Shown here: in pieces, positions 35,463 to 43,797 of the stretch
How positions within the stretch are numbered: the first letter of the stretch is position 1
How the letters are laid out: each line of letters opens with the position of its first letter
Notes under the pieces: model-generated
Told to the model about the DNA's origin: nothing
Seen by the model: only the letters and a program-made list of their open reading frames with translations
Databases searched by the model: none
NCBI GenBank assembly: GCA_900696485.1
Contig: CAADGG010000103.1
Coordinates: 25,558 to 89,557, forward strand
DNA length: 64,000 nucleotides
Origin: an uncultured Pseudomonadota bacterium
Lineage (GTDB): Bacteria > Myxococcota_A > UBA9160 > PR03
Reading direction: 5' to 3'
Position numbers and translations under genes: made by a program

Positions 35463-37715
35463 ATGGCTCCGCACCCGAAACTCTGGGCGAGCTGGGTTCC
35501 CAACGGCCTCGGCCAGATCAAGCCGAACCACTACGGCGACATGCTGCGCGCGTTGTGGGAGAACCGGGACGAATGGCCGTTCGCGTGGAGGATCCTGCGC
35601 GACGGCGTCTGCGACGGCTGCGCCCTCGGCACCAGCGGCCTGTACGACTGGACGATGGACGGCGTGCACCTGTGCATGGTGCGGCTGCAACTGCTGCGCA
35701 TGAACACGATGGCGGCGCTCGATCCCGATCGGCTCGCCGACGTCGAGGCTCTGGCCGGTCTCGACGGCCGCGCCCTGCGTGCGCTCGGCAGACTGCCGCA
35801 CCCGATGCGCCGCCGCGCGGGCGAGCGCGGTTTCATCCGAATCTCGTGGGACGATGCGCTCGCGGAACTCGCGGACCGGATCCGGGCGGTCGATCCGCAG
35901 CGCCTCGCCTTCTATCTGACCTCGCGCGGTCTCACCAACGAGACCTACTACGTCGCCCAGAAGACGGCGCGCGCGCTCGGCACCAACCACGTCGACAATG
36001 CCGCGCGCCTCTGTCACGCGCCGAGCACCGTCGCGCTGCGGGCCGCCCTCGGCGTCGCGGCGTCCACCTGCTCGTACAAGGACTGGCTCGAAGCGGACTG
36101 GATCGTGTTCTTCGGCAGCGACGTCCCGAACAACCAGCCCGTCACGACGAAGTACCTGTACTACGCGAAGACCCGCACCGGCACGGGCGCCCGCATCGCC
36201 GTCGTGAATCCCCTGCGTGAGCCCGGTCTCGAGCGCTACTGGGTCCCGTCGGTGCTCGAGAGCGCCGTCTTCGGCACCAGGCTCACGGACGACTGGTTCC
36301 CGGTCCACACCGGCGGCGACCGCGCGTTCCTCGTCGGCGTGCTGAAGGCGCTGTGTGCAGACGGCGGCCTCGACGAGCGCTTCCTCGCCGAACACACGCG
36401 CGGCTTCGACGCCGTCCGCGCGCAAGCCGAGAGCGCCGCTTGGGACGTGCTCGAGCGCGAGTCCGGCGCCTCACAGGACGACATGCGGCGCTTCGCGGCG
36501 CGCTACCGGCAGGCGAAGCGCGTGGTCTTCGTCTGGAGCATGGGCATCACGCAGCACGCCGAAGGCGTCGACAACGTGCGCGCGATCATCAACCTCGCGC
36601 TGGCGCGCGGGATGATCGGCCGCAGCGGCTGCGGCCTGATGCCGATCCGCGGCCACAGCGGCGTGCAGGGCGGCGCCGAGCTCGGCTGCGTGCCGAACTC
36701 CTACCCCGGCTACGTCGCGACGGACGCCGACGGCGCACGCCGGATGGAGTCGCTGTGGGGCTTCGCGCCGCCGACCGATCCCGGTCTGATGGCCGGCGAC
36801 ATGGTCGACGCGGCGCACGCCGGTGTGCTCGACCTCTTGTGGTGCGTCGGCGGCAACTTCGTCGAGACGCTGCCGGACCCGGCATGGGTACGCGAGGCGC
36901 TGGCGCACGTGCCGCTGCGCGTGCACCAGGACATCGTGGTCTCGCCGACGATGCTGGCCGATCCGGGACCCGACGGCACCGTCCTGCTGCTGCCGGCGAC
37001 GACGCGCTACGAGCAGCCGGGCGGCGGCACCGAGACGACGACCGAGCGGCGGATCGTGTTCTCGCCGGAGATTCCCGGCCGCCGCATCGGCGAAGCCCGT
37101 GCGGAATGGCAGGTCTTCGTCGACCTGCTGAGCCGCGTCGATCCCGAACTCGGGGCCCGCGCCGGGTTCGAAGACGCCGCAGCGATCCGCGCCGAGATCG
37201 CGCGGGCGGCGCCGGACTACGCCGGCATCGAGACGCTGGCGCGCAAGGGGGACCAGATCCAGATCGGCGGGCGCCGGCTCTGCGAGCGCGACGGCAGACC
37301 GCACTTCGAGACGCCGGACGGCCGCGCGCAGGCGGTCCCGGTGCCGCTCGCACTGGACCCGGACGCCGGCGATCGAGAGTCGATCCCGGACGGCTGGTTC
37401 CGCGTCAGCACCCGTCGCGGCAAGCAGTTCAACAGCATGGTGTGGGAGGACCGTGACCCGCTGACCGGCGTCGCGCGCGACGCGGTGCTGATGAGCGCCG
37501 AAGACGCCGCGGCGCTCACGCTGTCGGCCGGCTCTCGCGTCGAGCTGCGCTCCTCGGCGGGCGTGATGACCGCACGCGTCCACATCGCACCGATCCGGCC
37601 GCGCAATCTCCAGGTGCACTGGCCCGAGGGCAACGGCCTGCTGACCCGCGGCCGCTACGATCCCCGCTGCGGCGAGCCGGACTACAACGCCTACGTCCAG
37701 GTGCTGCCACTGTGA
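35463..37715 (+). CDS. FdhF/YdeP family molybdopterin oxidoreductase
   Basis: A 750-residue member of the DMSO reductase superfamily, FdhF/YdeP (CbbBc-type) branch. The N-terminus has the family sequence [16 protein letters not shown], with two Cys in the expected cluster region. Central parts bind bis-MGD ([35 protein letters not shown]), and the C-terminal domain shows [13 protein letters not shown]. There is no selenocysteine codon, and this branch lacks the Cys/Sec ligand of true formate dehydrogenases. The substrate is unknown; YdeP has been linked to acid resistance in E. coli. The stop overlaps the fdhD start (GTGA), indicating coupled expression with its sulfurase. Confidence 0.92.
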   Translation: MAPHPKLWASWVPNGLGQIKPNHYGDMLRALWENRDEWPFAWRILRDGVCDGCALGTSGLYDWTMDGVHLCMVRLQLLRMNTMAALDPDRLADVEALAGLDGRALRALGRLPHPMRRRAGERGFIRISWDDALAELADRIRAVDPQRLAFYLTSRGLTNETYYVAQKTARALGTNHVDNAARLCHAPSTVALRAALGVAASTCSYKDWLEADWIVFFGSDVPNNQPVTTKYLYYAKTRTGTGARIAVVNPLREPGLERYWVPSVLESAVFGTRLTDDWFPVHTGGDRAFLVGVLKALCADGGLDERFLAEHTRGFDAVRAQAESAAWDVLERESGASQDDMRRFAARYRQAKRVVFVWSMGITQHAEGVDNVRAIINLALARGMIGRSGCGLMPIRGHSGVQGGAELGCVPNSYPGYVATDADGARRMESLWGFAPPTDPGLMAGDMVDAAHAGVLDLLWCVGGNFVETLPDPAWVREALAHVPLRVHQDIVVSPTMLADPGPDGTVLLLPATTRYEQPGGGTETTTERRIVFSPEIPGRRIGEARAEWQVFVDLLSRVDPELGARAGFEDAAAIRAEIARAAPDYAGIETLARKGDQIQIGGRRLCERDGRPHFETPDGRAQAVPVPLALDPDAGDRESIPDGWFRVSTRRGKQFNSMVWEDRDPLTGVARDAVLMSAEDAAALTLSAGSRVELRSSAGVMTARVHIAPIRPRNLQVHWPEGNGLLTRGRYDPRCGEPDYNAYVQVLPL

Positions 37716-38560
37716 AGGATCCCGGTTCCGAGCTCTGGCCGACCTGCGTCGTGGTCGGCGACGACGCGCAGGAGCTGCCGGACGCCGTGGCCGTCGAGGA
37801 GCCGCTCGAGATCCACGTCGGCGGCCAGCCGCTCGTCGTGACGATGCGGACCCCCGGACAGGATGAGGAGCTGACGGCAGGCTGGCTCTACAGCGAGGGA
37901 CTGCTCGCCTGCCGCGAGGATCTGCTGGAGCTACGCGCCGGCGCCGGCGACACCGTGCAGCACTCCGGCTCGCAGCCCGATGACAACGTCACGAGCGTGC
38001 GGCTGCGGGACGAGCGGGCGGTCGCCGCGGTGCGCGCCGCGCGCAGCTTCTTGTCGGTGGCGGCCTGCGGCGTGTGCGGCAAGAGCGCCATCGAGCACGT
38101 CTTCGCGCGCGGTCTGCCGGCGCTCGCACCGGGGCGGCCACGGCTCGACCGGGCCTGGCTCCAGGCGCTGCCGGATCGGATGCGGGCCGCGCAGCGGGTC
38201 TTCTCGCAGACGGGGGGACTGCACGCCGCGGCGCTGTTCACGGCGAACGGCGCGCTCGTCGCGCTGCGGGAGGACGTCGGCCGTCACAATGCCGTCGACA
38301 AGGTCCTCGGAGAGCGCCTGTTGGCCGGCGCGCTCGCGGCCGACGCCGCTTCGCTCGCCGACACCGTCCTGATTCTGTCTGGACGGGCTGGTTTCGAGAT
38401 CGCGCAGAAAGCCGCGCGTGCCGGGATTCCAGTGCTGGCTGCCGTCGGGGCCCCGTCGAGTCTGGCCTTGCGCGTCGCGGAACGGGTCGGCATGACCGTG
38501 ATCGGCTTCCTGCGACCGGGGCGCTTCAACGTCTACACGGGCTCCGATCGCGTGCTGTGA
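37712..38560 (+). CDS. fdhD: Formate dehydrogenase accessory sulfurtransferase FdhD
   Basis: A 282-residue sulfurtransferase that passes sulfur from IscS to the molybdenum cofactor of FdhF-type enzymes. The catalytic loop is ACGVCGKSA, with the CxxC that carries persulfide. Other family segments are [32 protein letters not shown] and [19 protein letters not shown]. The GTG start overlaps the stop of the YdeP-family gene, its likely client. Its 3' end overlaps the convergent coiled-coil gene by 28 bases. Confidence 0.95.
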   Translation: MKDPGSELWPTCVVVGDDAQELPDAVAVEEPLEIHVGGQPLVVTMRTPGQDEELTAGWLYSEGLLACREDLLELRAGAGDTVQHSGSQPDDNVTSVRLRDERAVAAVRAARSFLSVAACGVCGKSAIEHVFARGLPALAPGRPRLDRAWLQALPDRMRAAQRVFSQTGGLHAAALFTANGALVALREDVGRHNAVDKVLGERLLAGALAADAASLADTVLILSGRAGFEIAQKAARAGIPVLAAVGAPSSLALRVAERVGMTVIGFLRPGRFNVYTGSDRVL

Positions 38561-39273
38561 GCGTCCGGGCCGCCGTCGCTGCGCAGCGCGGCGGCCGCCC
38601 CGTCGTCGACCTCGATCCCGCCACCGCCGCGCAAGGCCCGCAGATGGTCCTTCGCAATCTCGAGCTCGCCGCGCAACACCGTGTAGGAGCGGCGCTGGAC
38701 ACGCTCGCGCTGACGCCAGCGGCTCGCCTCGTGCTCGGCCTCGCGCAGCAGCGTCTGGAGCCGGCGCACCTCGGACTCGGCGGCCTCCACGCGCTGCTGC
38801 AACAGCCCGTGCTCTCCCGGATCGATGCGCGCGCCGGCGGCGGCCTGGCGTGCACCGGCCAGCTCCTCCCCCAGCCGCGCCAGTTCCCGGCCGCTGCGCT
38901 CGCGCTCCTCGGCGAAGGACTCGAGCTGCCGCCGCAGCTCCGCCGCCATCCGCTCGCGATCCGCCAGCGTCGTCTCGAGTTCGGTGATCCGGGCGGCGAG
39001 CGGCTCGCGCTCCTGCTGCGCCACGAACGCGCGCTTGCGCGTCTTCTCGAGCTTGCGACGCAGCTCGGTCAGCTCCTCCCCCTGGCCGCGACCCGCGCGC
39101 TGCGCTGTGTCCGTCGCACGGCGCAGCGCCTCGACCTCGGCGCTGAGGCGTTCGGCCTCGGCCTGCGCCGCAGCGGCGTGTGAGCGCTCCCGGCGCCACA
39201 CGGTGACCATCCAACCCGCGCCGGCAAGACCGAGCACGGCCAGAGTCAGGAAGAGGCCCGTCGTTCCGTCCAT
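38533..39273 (-). CDS. Membrane-anchored coiled-coil protein
   Basis: A 246-residue protein. An N-terminal transmembrane helix (LFLTLAVLGLAGAGWMVTVW, about residues 7-26) is followed by about 170 residues of heptad-rich coiled coil full of Arg, Glu and Ala, then a Gly-rich tail (GGGGIEVDDG). There is no enzymatic motif. It may be a structural or tethering protein. Its start overlaps the 3' end of the protease gene by 28 bases, so it may be translationally coupled. A TACCCT box lies nine bases before the ATG, inside the protease gene, so a separate leaderless transcript is also possible. Confidence 0.65.
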   Translation of the reverse strand: MDGTTGLFLTLAVLGLAGAGWMVTVWRRERSHAAAAQAEAERLSAEVEALRRATDTAQRAGRGQGEELTELRRKLEKTRKRAFVAQQEREPLAARITELETTLADRERMAAELRRQLESFAEERERSGRELARLGEELAGARQAAAGARIDPGEHGLLQQRVEAAESEVRRLQTLLREAEHEASRWRQRERVQRRSYTVLRGELEIAKDHLRALRGGGGIEVDDGAAAALRSDGGPDAHSTRSEPV

Positions 39274-41567
39274 CGGCGGAAGAGGGTATCACCGCGACGG
39301 CAGCGCGCTCGGATTCCGGCCCACGCCAGCAGCACCGCCAGCGCGGGGCGCCCCGCGTCCGGCTCCGGCACCACGACGAGATCGAGCGGCTGCGCGAGCC
39401 GAGGGCCGCCGCCGAGCGCACTCTGGCAGCTCGGATCGGCACAACCCGACAGCAGCGTGCGGTCGCCCGTCGCGAGATCGACACGCAGCAGCGCATCGAG
39501 CCGGCTGTCGGCCACGAGCAGACGGCCCGCCCGATCGAAGGCGACGCCGAAGGGATCGCCGAAGCGGGGTCCGCTCCCGCGTACGATCGTGCAGGCCGGG
39601 CTCTCACATCCCGACACCGTTTCGCGTTGCCCCGTCAGGGGATCGACGCGCCGGATGCTGCCGAACAGGCTGCCTTCGACGCGATAGGACACCAGCAGCG
39701 AGCCGTCCGGCGCCAGCACCAGGTCGGCCGGCTCGCCGGATCCGGGACCGGCCCCGACGAGAGCCGTACAGGCCTCGTCGAGGCAGCCCGAGAGCCGCGT
39801 GCGGTCTCCCGTTTCCGGATCGATCGCGAAGACGGCGAGGCCGTCCGCGACGAAGATGCGCTGCTCCGGAGTCGCCAGGACCGCGATCCCGAACAGCCGT
39901 CCGATCGCCGGCCCGGCGCCGCGGACCGCGCTGCAAGCGGCATCGGTGCAACCCGACACCGTCGTCCGGGCCCCGGTGACCGGATCGACGCGTACGACCG
40001 CGTAGACGCCCGGATTCGAGCGATCGGCGACCAGGATCGTCCCGTCGGATGCGCGCGCGACGAAGCGCGGCCCGAAGAACGTGAGCCCGGATCCGACCAT
40101 CACCGCGCATTCCTCCGTGGCACAGCCGGACACCACGACGCGATCTCCCGTCCCGGGTTCGACGCGCAGGAGGTTGCCATCGAAGGGATTCGCCACGAGG
40201 ATCGAGCCGTCCGCGTCTCGCGCGATTCCTTCCGGATCGGACAGCGCCGCACCGACACCGCGCAGACTCGATGAGGACACGACGCGAGCCCCATTGGCAA
40301 GATCGACCCGAACGAGTTCGGAGCCGGTGAAGCTCGACACGAGGACTGGATCGGCGGCGTCCGGGAGGGGCGGATCCTCCGGCAACAGCGTCGCGGTGAG
40401 CTGGTAGTCGCTGGTGGCGCCGAACACGCTGTGGAGCCGGACGAACCACGGGCCCGGCGCCGGATCCGGAATCTCGCAGAACTCGAAGGAGCCGGAGAAT
40501 GTGGATGCACAGTCGAAGACGGTCGTCGTCGCCACGGCGCCGGCACGGACGAAGAGATCGACCTCCCCACCGTCCGTGCCGGCGAGGCCGATCCGGAGCA
40601 GCTTGGTCGCGGCCGGAACGGAGAACGACCGATCGATCGTCGTCGTGACGCTGCCGTCGAACGCAATCGTCACGACGGCCGGATCGCCGACCTGCGCGCC
40701 GTCTCCGCACGCCACCGCATCGAGATCGACGCCGGCCTGCGCCCGGAGCCAGGGACTCTCGACGAAGACATCCGTATCGAAGGCCGCATCTTCCACGTGG
40801 CACGTGCTGCCGAAGCCGCCGGAGTGCACGCCGGCGACGACGACGCCAGCCCCGAGATCGGCGAGCAGCGGCCCTCCCGAATCGCCCGGACACGTGTTCG
40901 AGTCGAGTCCGGCCGGACCCAGCGGCGGCACGAAGTTCCAGCAGACATGCGCCGGATCGAGTCCTCCCATACAGGGAGCCGTGAGCACCTGACCCTGCCG
41001 GAGCAAACCCGATTCGATGTCCCCCTGCTCGACGGCTCCGAAGCCGACGATCGTCGCGCCGGTGCCCGTCGCGAGCCGCGCCTGCTCGTTGATCGCGCGC
41101 GGACGGATCCGGCGCAGCGGCACATCGAGGGAGAGCACAGCGACGTCGCCCTGCTCGGTGAAAGTGAAGTCCGGCGGCACCGAGATCGCGCGGACCGGAA
41201 AGATGCCGCCCTGCGGCGCGAACAGCGCGAGCTGTGACGGATCCACCAGGGACCACCCGTCTCCGCACGGTGCGCCGGTTTCTCCCTCGAAACACACGCA
41301 GTGCGCCGCCGTCACGGCCGTCCGGCAACCGACGAAGGTCGCCGTGCAGCGTCCTGCGCCGACGAGCAGCACTCCGACTTCGGGCCACGCGCGCGTCGGC
41401 ACGCCATTGGCGATCCGCGAAACCTGCGCCGGCGCCGAACCCGCGGCCAACAGCAACGCCGACATCACCAACCAGAAGCCAGCCGAGAACGAAGCCACGC
41501 GACCGACTCGGCTGGACCGCGCGTCTGGCTTCACATCCTGGATCTGGACCTGGATCTGGATCCGCAT
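39246..41567 (-). CDS. Secreted trypsin-like protease with PPC domain and Cys-paired beta-propeller
   Basis: A 773-residue exported multidomain protein. The signal peptide ends near residue 48 (SALLLAAGSAPAQ). The S1 protease domain has the triad His89 (TAAHC), Asp141 (GDVAVLSLD) and Ser230 (CPGDSGGP). A pre-peptidase C-terminal-like beta domain covers about 290-395. Residues about 405-735 form six NHL-like propeller repeats of about 57 residues; five carry a Cys-x4-Cys pair (482/487, 540/545, 595/600, 654/659, 709/714). The C-terminus VVPEPDAGRPALAVLLAWAGIRARCRR resembles a PEP-CTERM sorting signal, with an unusual 15-residue tail. The ATG has GGAG upstream and a TAGCCT box further back. Confidence 0.85.
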   Translation of the reverse strand: MRIQIQVQIQDVKPDARSSRVGRVASFSAGFWLVMSALLLAAGSAPAQVSRIANGVPTRAWPEVGVLLVGAGRCTATFVGCRTAVTAAHCVCFEGETGAPCGDGWSLVDPSQLALFAPQGGIFPVRAISVPPDFTFTEQGDVAVLSLDVPLRRIRPRAINEQARLATGTGATIVGFGAVEQGDIESGLLRQGQVLTAPCMGGLDPAHVCWNFVPPLGPAGLDSNTCPGDSGGPLLADLGAGVVVAGVHSGGFGSTCHVEDAAFDTDVFVESPWLRAQAGVDLDAVACGDGAQVGDPAVVTIAFDGSVTTTIDRSFSVPAATKLLRIGLAGTDGGEVDLFVRAGAVATTTVFDCASTFSGSFEFCEIPDPAPGPWFVRLHSVFGATSDYQLTATLLPEDPPLPDAADPVLVSSFTGSELVRVDLANGARVVSSSSLRGVGAALSDPEGIARDADGSILVANPFDGNLLRVEPGTGDRVVVSGCATEECAVMVGSGLTFFGPRFVARASDGTILVADRSNPGVYAVVRVDPVTGARTTVSGCTDAACSAVRGAGPAIGRLFGIAVLATPEQRIFVADGLAVFAIDPETGDRTRLSGCLDEACTALVGAGPGSGEPADLVLAPDGSLLVSYRVEGSLFGSIRRVDPLTGQRETVSGCESPACTIVRGSGPRFGDPFGVAFDRAGRLLVADSRLDALLRVDLATGDRTLLSGCADPSCQSALGGGPRLAQPLDLVVVPEPDAGRPALAVLLAWAGIRARCRRGDTLFRRWTERRASS
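41538..41562. repeat. Hexanucleotide tandem repeat at the 5' end of the protease gene
   Basis: Four copies of CTGGAT/CTGGAC in a row. On the minus strand they code for the alternating Ile/Val-Gln start (MRIQIQVQIQ) of the secreted protease. Confidence 0.6.
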
Positions 41568-41591
41568 CCGCTCTCCATCTCGGCGTTCCGC

Positions 41592-41597
41592 AGGCTA
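41592..41597 (-). promoter_or_regulatory. -10 box TAGCCT before the protease gene
   Basis: TAGCCT on the minus strand lies 24 bases before the protease ATG, leaving a short leader that contains GGAGAG as ribosome binding site. No clear -35 element was recognised. Confidence 0.35.
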
Positions 41598-41725
41598 TCG
41601 CGCCGCACGATTCGATGCCTCGACGGCGGGAATGACTCCCGACGAGCGCGCCGGGGAGAGACGACTCCGAGCGTGCGGGTCGGATCGCGGGGACTCGAGC
41701 CGGGAGCCTGCGTCACCCGGTGCGG

Positions 41726-42778
41726 TCAGAGGATCCGGTCCAGTACCCAGTAGATGCCGAGCGCGCCGAGGGCATGGGCCGGCAGCACGCGGAGGGCGCG
41801 CAGCAACGGCGTGGAGCCGCCAACGAGCGGGAGCCGCGCGGCGATCGCATGCGCCATGGCCCACGCCATGACTCCCACGAGCTGTCCGATCTCGATGCCG
41901 AGATTGAATCCGAGCAGGGCCAGCGGGATCTCTCCAGACGGCAGCCCGAGTTCGGCCAGTGCGCCGGCAAAGCCGAGTCCGTGGACCAGACCGAAGCCGA
42001 ACGCCAGCCGCGCAGGCCGGCGTACCAGCCGCGACGGCCGACGCCCGAAGTCTCCGCGTCGCTCCGCCCGATGCCGCTCCGCGAGTTCCCAGGCGAGCAC
42101 GACGAGGCTGGCGGCGATCGCGATTTCGACCGGGCGGCTCGGCACCTGCACGATGCCGAGCGTCGCGAGCGACAGCGTCGCCGCATGCCCCGCCGTGAAG
42201 GCGCTGACAGCGAGCAGGATCGCGCGCCTGCCGCCCCCGAGCGCGAGCAGGCCGAGCAGGAACAGCCAATGATCCGGACCCGCCGCGAGGTGTGCGATGC
42301 CGAGCCGGACGTGATCGGCCAGCAAGGCCGCGCGCCGCGGCTGCGCCGGGACCCGCCACGCAGGTGCGCCGGCGCGCAGCAGCTTCTGCACGACCCGGCC
42401 GTCGCGTCCCTGCACGCGGATCAGCGCGTCACGGCGATCCGTCGCGAGTCCGTCGACCGCGAGCGTCGCCCCCTCGAGCCCGCGCCCCTCGCAGTCGACC
42501 TCCCAGCTCCGCTCGACGTAGCCCAGCGCCGCATCCACGCGCAGCTTCCCGGGGTCCGTCTCCCGACAGTGCCGCGGAAATCGGGGGGTGGCCGCGCTGG
42601 TCGCCTCGGCGCGCCAGCGCACCGCGAAATGCCCGGCCGCGCCGGCATCCGTCCGCTCGATGACGTCGAGTAGCGCGGGCGCAAGGGGATGCGCGAAGAC
42701 CGGAACCGGCGTCCCGGCGAGGCCCATGCCCATCCCGAGTGCCAGTGCGCCGGCGACGGCTCGAAGCACGATCGTCAT
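41726..42778 (-). CDS. HupE/UreJ family membrane protein
   Basis: A 350-residue protein. A signal or first helix (VAGALALGMGMGLAGTPVPVFAHP) and an extracytoplasmic domain of about 110 residues precede six or more transmembrane helices with the HupE/UreJ_2 motifs GIAHLAAGPDHWLFLLGL, AFTAGHAATLSLATLG, FGLVHGLGFAGAL and FNLGIEIGQL. The His and Asp residues in these motifs are the presumed metal-binding positions of the family, in which nickel transport is proposed for the founding members. The ATG at 42776-42778 is preferred; a GTG at 42808 is in frame. It is part of a minus-strand group with PpiC-type and DUF3604 genes. Confidence 0.88.
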   Translation of the reverse strand: MTIVLRAVAGALALGMGMGLAGTPVPVFAHPLAPALLDVIERTDAGAAGHFAVRWRAEATSAATPRFPRHCRETDPGKLRVDAALGYVERSWEVDCEGRGLEGATLAVDGLATDRRDALIRVQGRDGRVVQKLLRAGAPAWRVPAQPRRAALLADHVRLGIAHLAAGPDHWLFLLGLLALGGGRRAILLAVSAFTAGHAATLSLATLGIVQVPSRPVEIAIAASLVVLAWELAERHRAERRGDFGRRPSRLVRRPARLAFGFGLVHGLGFAGALAELGLPSGEIPLALLGFNLGIEIGQLVGVMAWAMAHAIAARLPLVGGSTPLLRALRVLPAHALGALGIYWVLDRIL

Positions 42779-42881
42779 GCTGCGCTCGGCAGCGTGTCGC
42801 CGTGCCACGAGAAGAACTCGACTCCGTACCGGTGCCGGAGCCGCGACGAGGAATCCTCGGGTGTGCCGGGTTGGAACCGCA

Positions 42882-43787
42882 TCATCTCGGTTCTTCCGGG
42901 CCTGAGGCCCGGCCGCGGAGGTTCGTCGAATGCGCCGTCGCCCCGTCGGCCGGCAGCCGGGCCAGCGCCTCGCGCAGCGCCTCGTCGCCCCGCTCCTCCC
43001 GCCATGCGTCCTCTACCTGGACGCGAACTTCCTCGAAGGGCGCGATGCTCGCCGTGCGCTGCTCGCGCACCCAGACCAGATGCAGGCCGTAGCTCGACGC
43101 GATCGGGCCCGACCAGGCCCCCTGCGCCGATTCCGCGACGGCCTCGGCGAAGCCGACACCGAGCTGCCGCGCGAGGTCTGGCAACCGCCGCAGCGGGACC
43201 ACGGCGTCCAGCAAGAACGGGTCGCCGAGCGCAGCGGCAGCCGCGGGATCGACGCGCTCCGCACGCAGCAACGCCAGTCGCGCCTGCGCGACGGACTCGG
43301 TGTACGGGCCGTGGCGCGCCCGCGAGACGAAGACGTGCGTGAACGCGACCGCCGGCGCTCGCCGCCAGCGATGGCGATTGCGCGCATACCAGCGGCGCAG
43401 CGTCGCCTCCGTCGGAGCCTCGGACCACGCCGCGGCGCGCAGCCGGGCCGCCATCCGATCGGCGAGCCGCCGCTCGATCACGACGTCGCTGCGGTCCATC
43501 CCGATCGCCAGCGCCTCGCGGTAGAGCGCGTCGTCGCTCCCTTCGTGGCCGAGAAAGCGCAGGTTCCGGACCAATCGGGCCCGGACGACGGGATCCGCGC
43601 GGTCGAAACCCATCTCACGGGCGGCCGCTGCGAGCTGCTGAGTCTCTCCCGTTGCTGTCATGCTCGCCGGATCTTTTCGGGCCACTTCCACAGCCCGCTC
43701 GGGGCCAGCGCCGGCGGCCGGTTCGAGCGTCCGTACGGCGACGAACAGCAGCGTCCCGCTCAGCACGAACAGCCCGAGCGATCTCAT
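42882..43787 (-). CDS. PpiC-type peptidyl-prolyl cis-trans isomerase, envelope
   Basis: A 301-residue exported chaperone of the SurA/PpiC (parvulin) type. The N-terminal hydrophobic segment (LGLFVLSGTLLFVAV) is a signal or anchor. A SurA-like helical domain (LRNLRFLGHEGSDDALYREA, RWYARNRHRWRR) is followed by a parvulin-like domain (FTHVFVSRARHGP, LGVGFAEAVAESAQGAWSGPIASSYGLHLVWV). Catalytic residues of the parvulin fold are only partly conserved, so it may be mainly a chaperone. It lies ten bases after the DUF3604 gene and 103 bases before the HupE gene, suggesting an operon. Confidence 0.8.
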   Translation of the reverse strand: MRSLGLFVLSGTLLFVAVRTLEPAAGAGPERAVEVARKDPASMTATGETQQLAAAAREMGFDRADPVVRARLVRNLRFLGHEGSDDALYREALAIGMDRSDVVIERRLADRMAARLRAAAWSEAPTEATLRRWYARNRHRWRRAPAVAFTHVFVSRARHGPYTESVAQARLALLRAERVDPAAAAALGDPFLLDAVVPLRRLPDLARQLGVGFAEAVAESAQGAWSGPIASSYGLHLVWVREQRTASIAPFEEVRVQVEDAWREERGDEALREALARLPADGATAHSTNLRGRASGPEEPR

Positions 43788-43797
43788 CGCTCGACTT

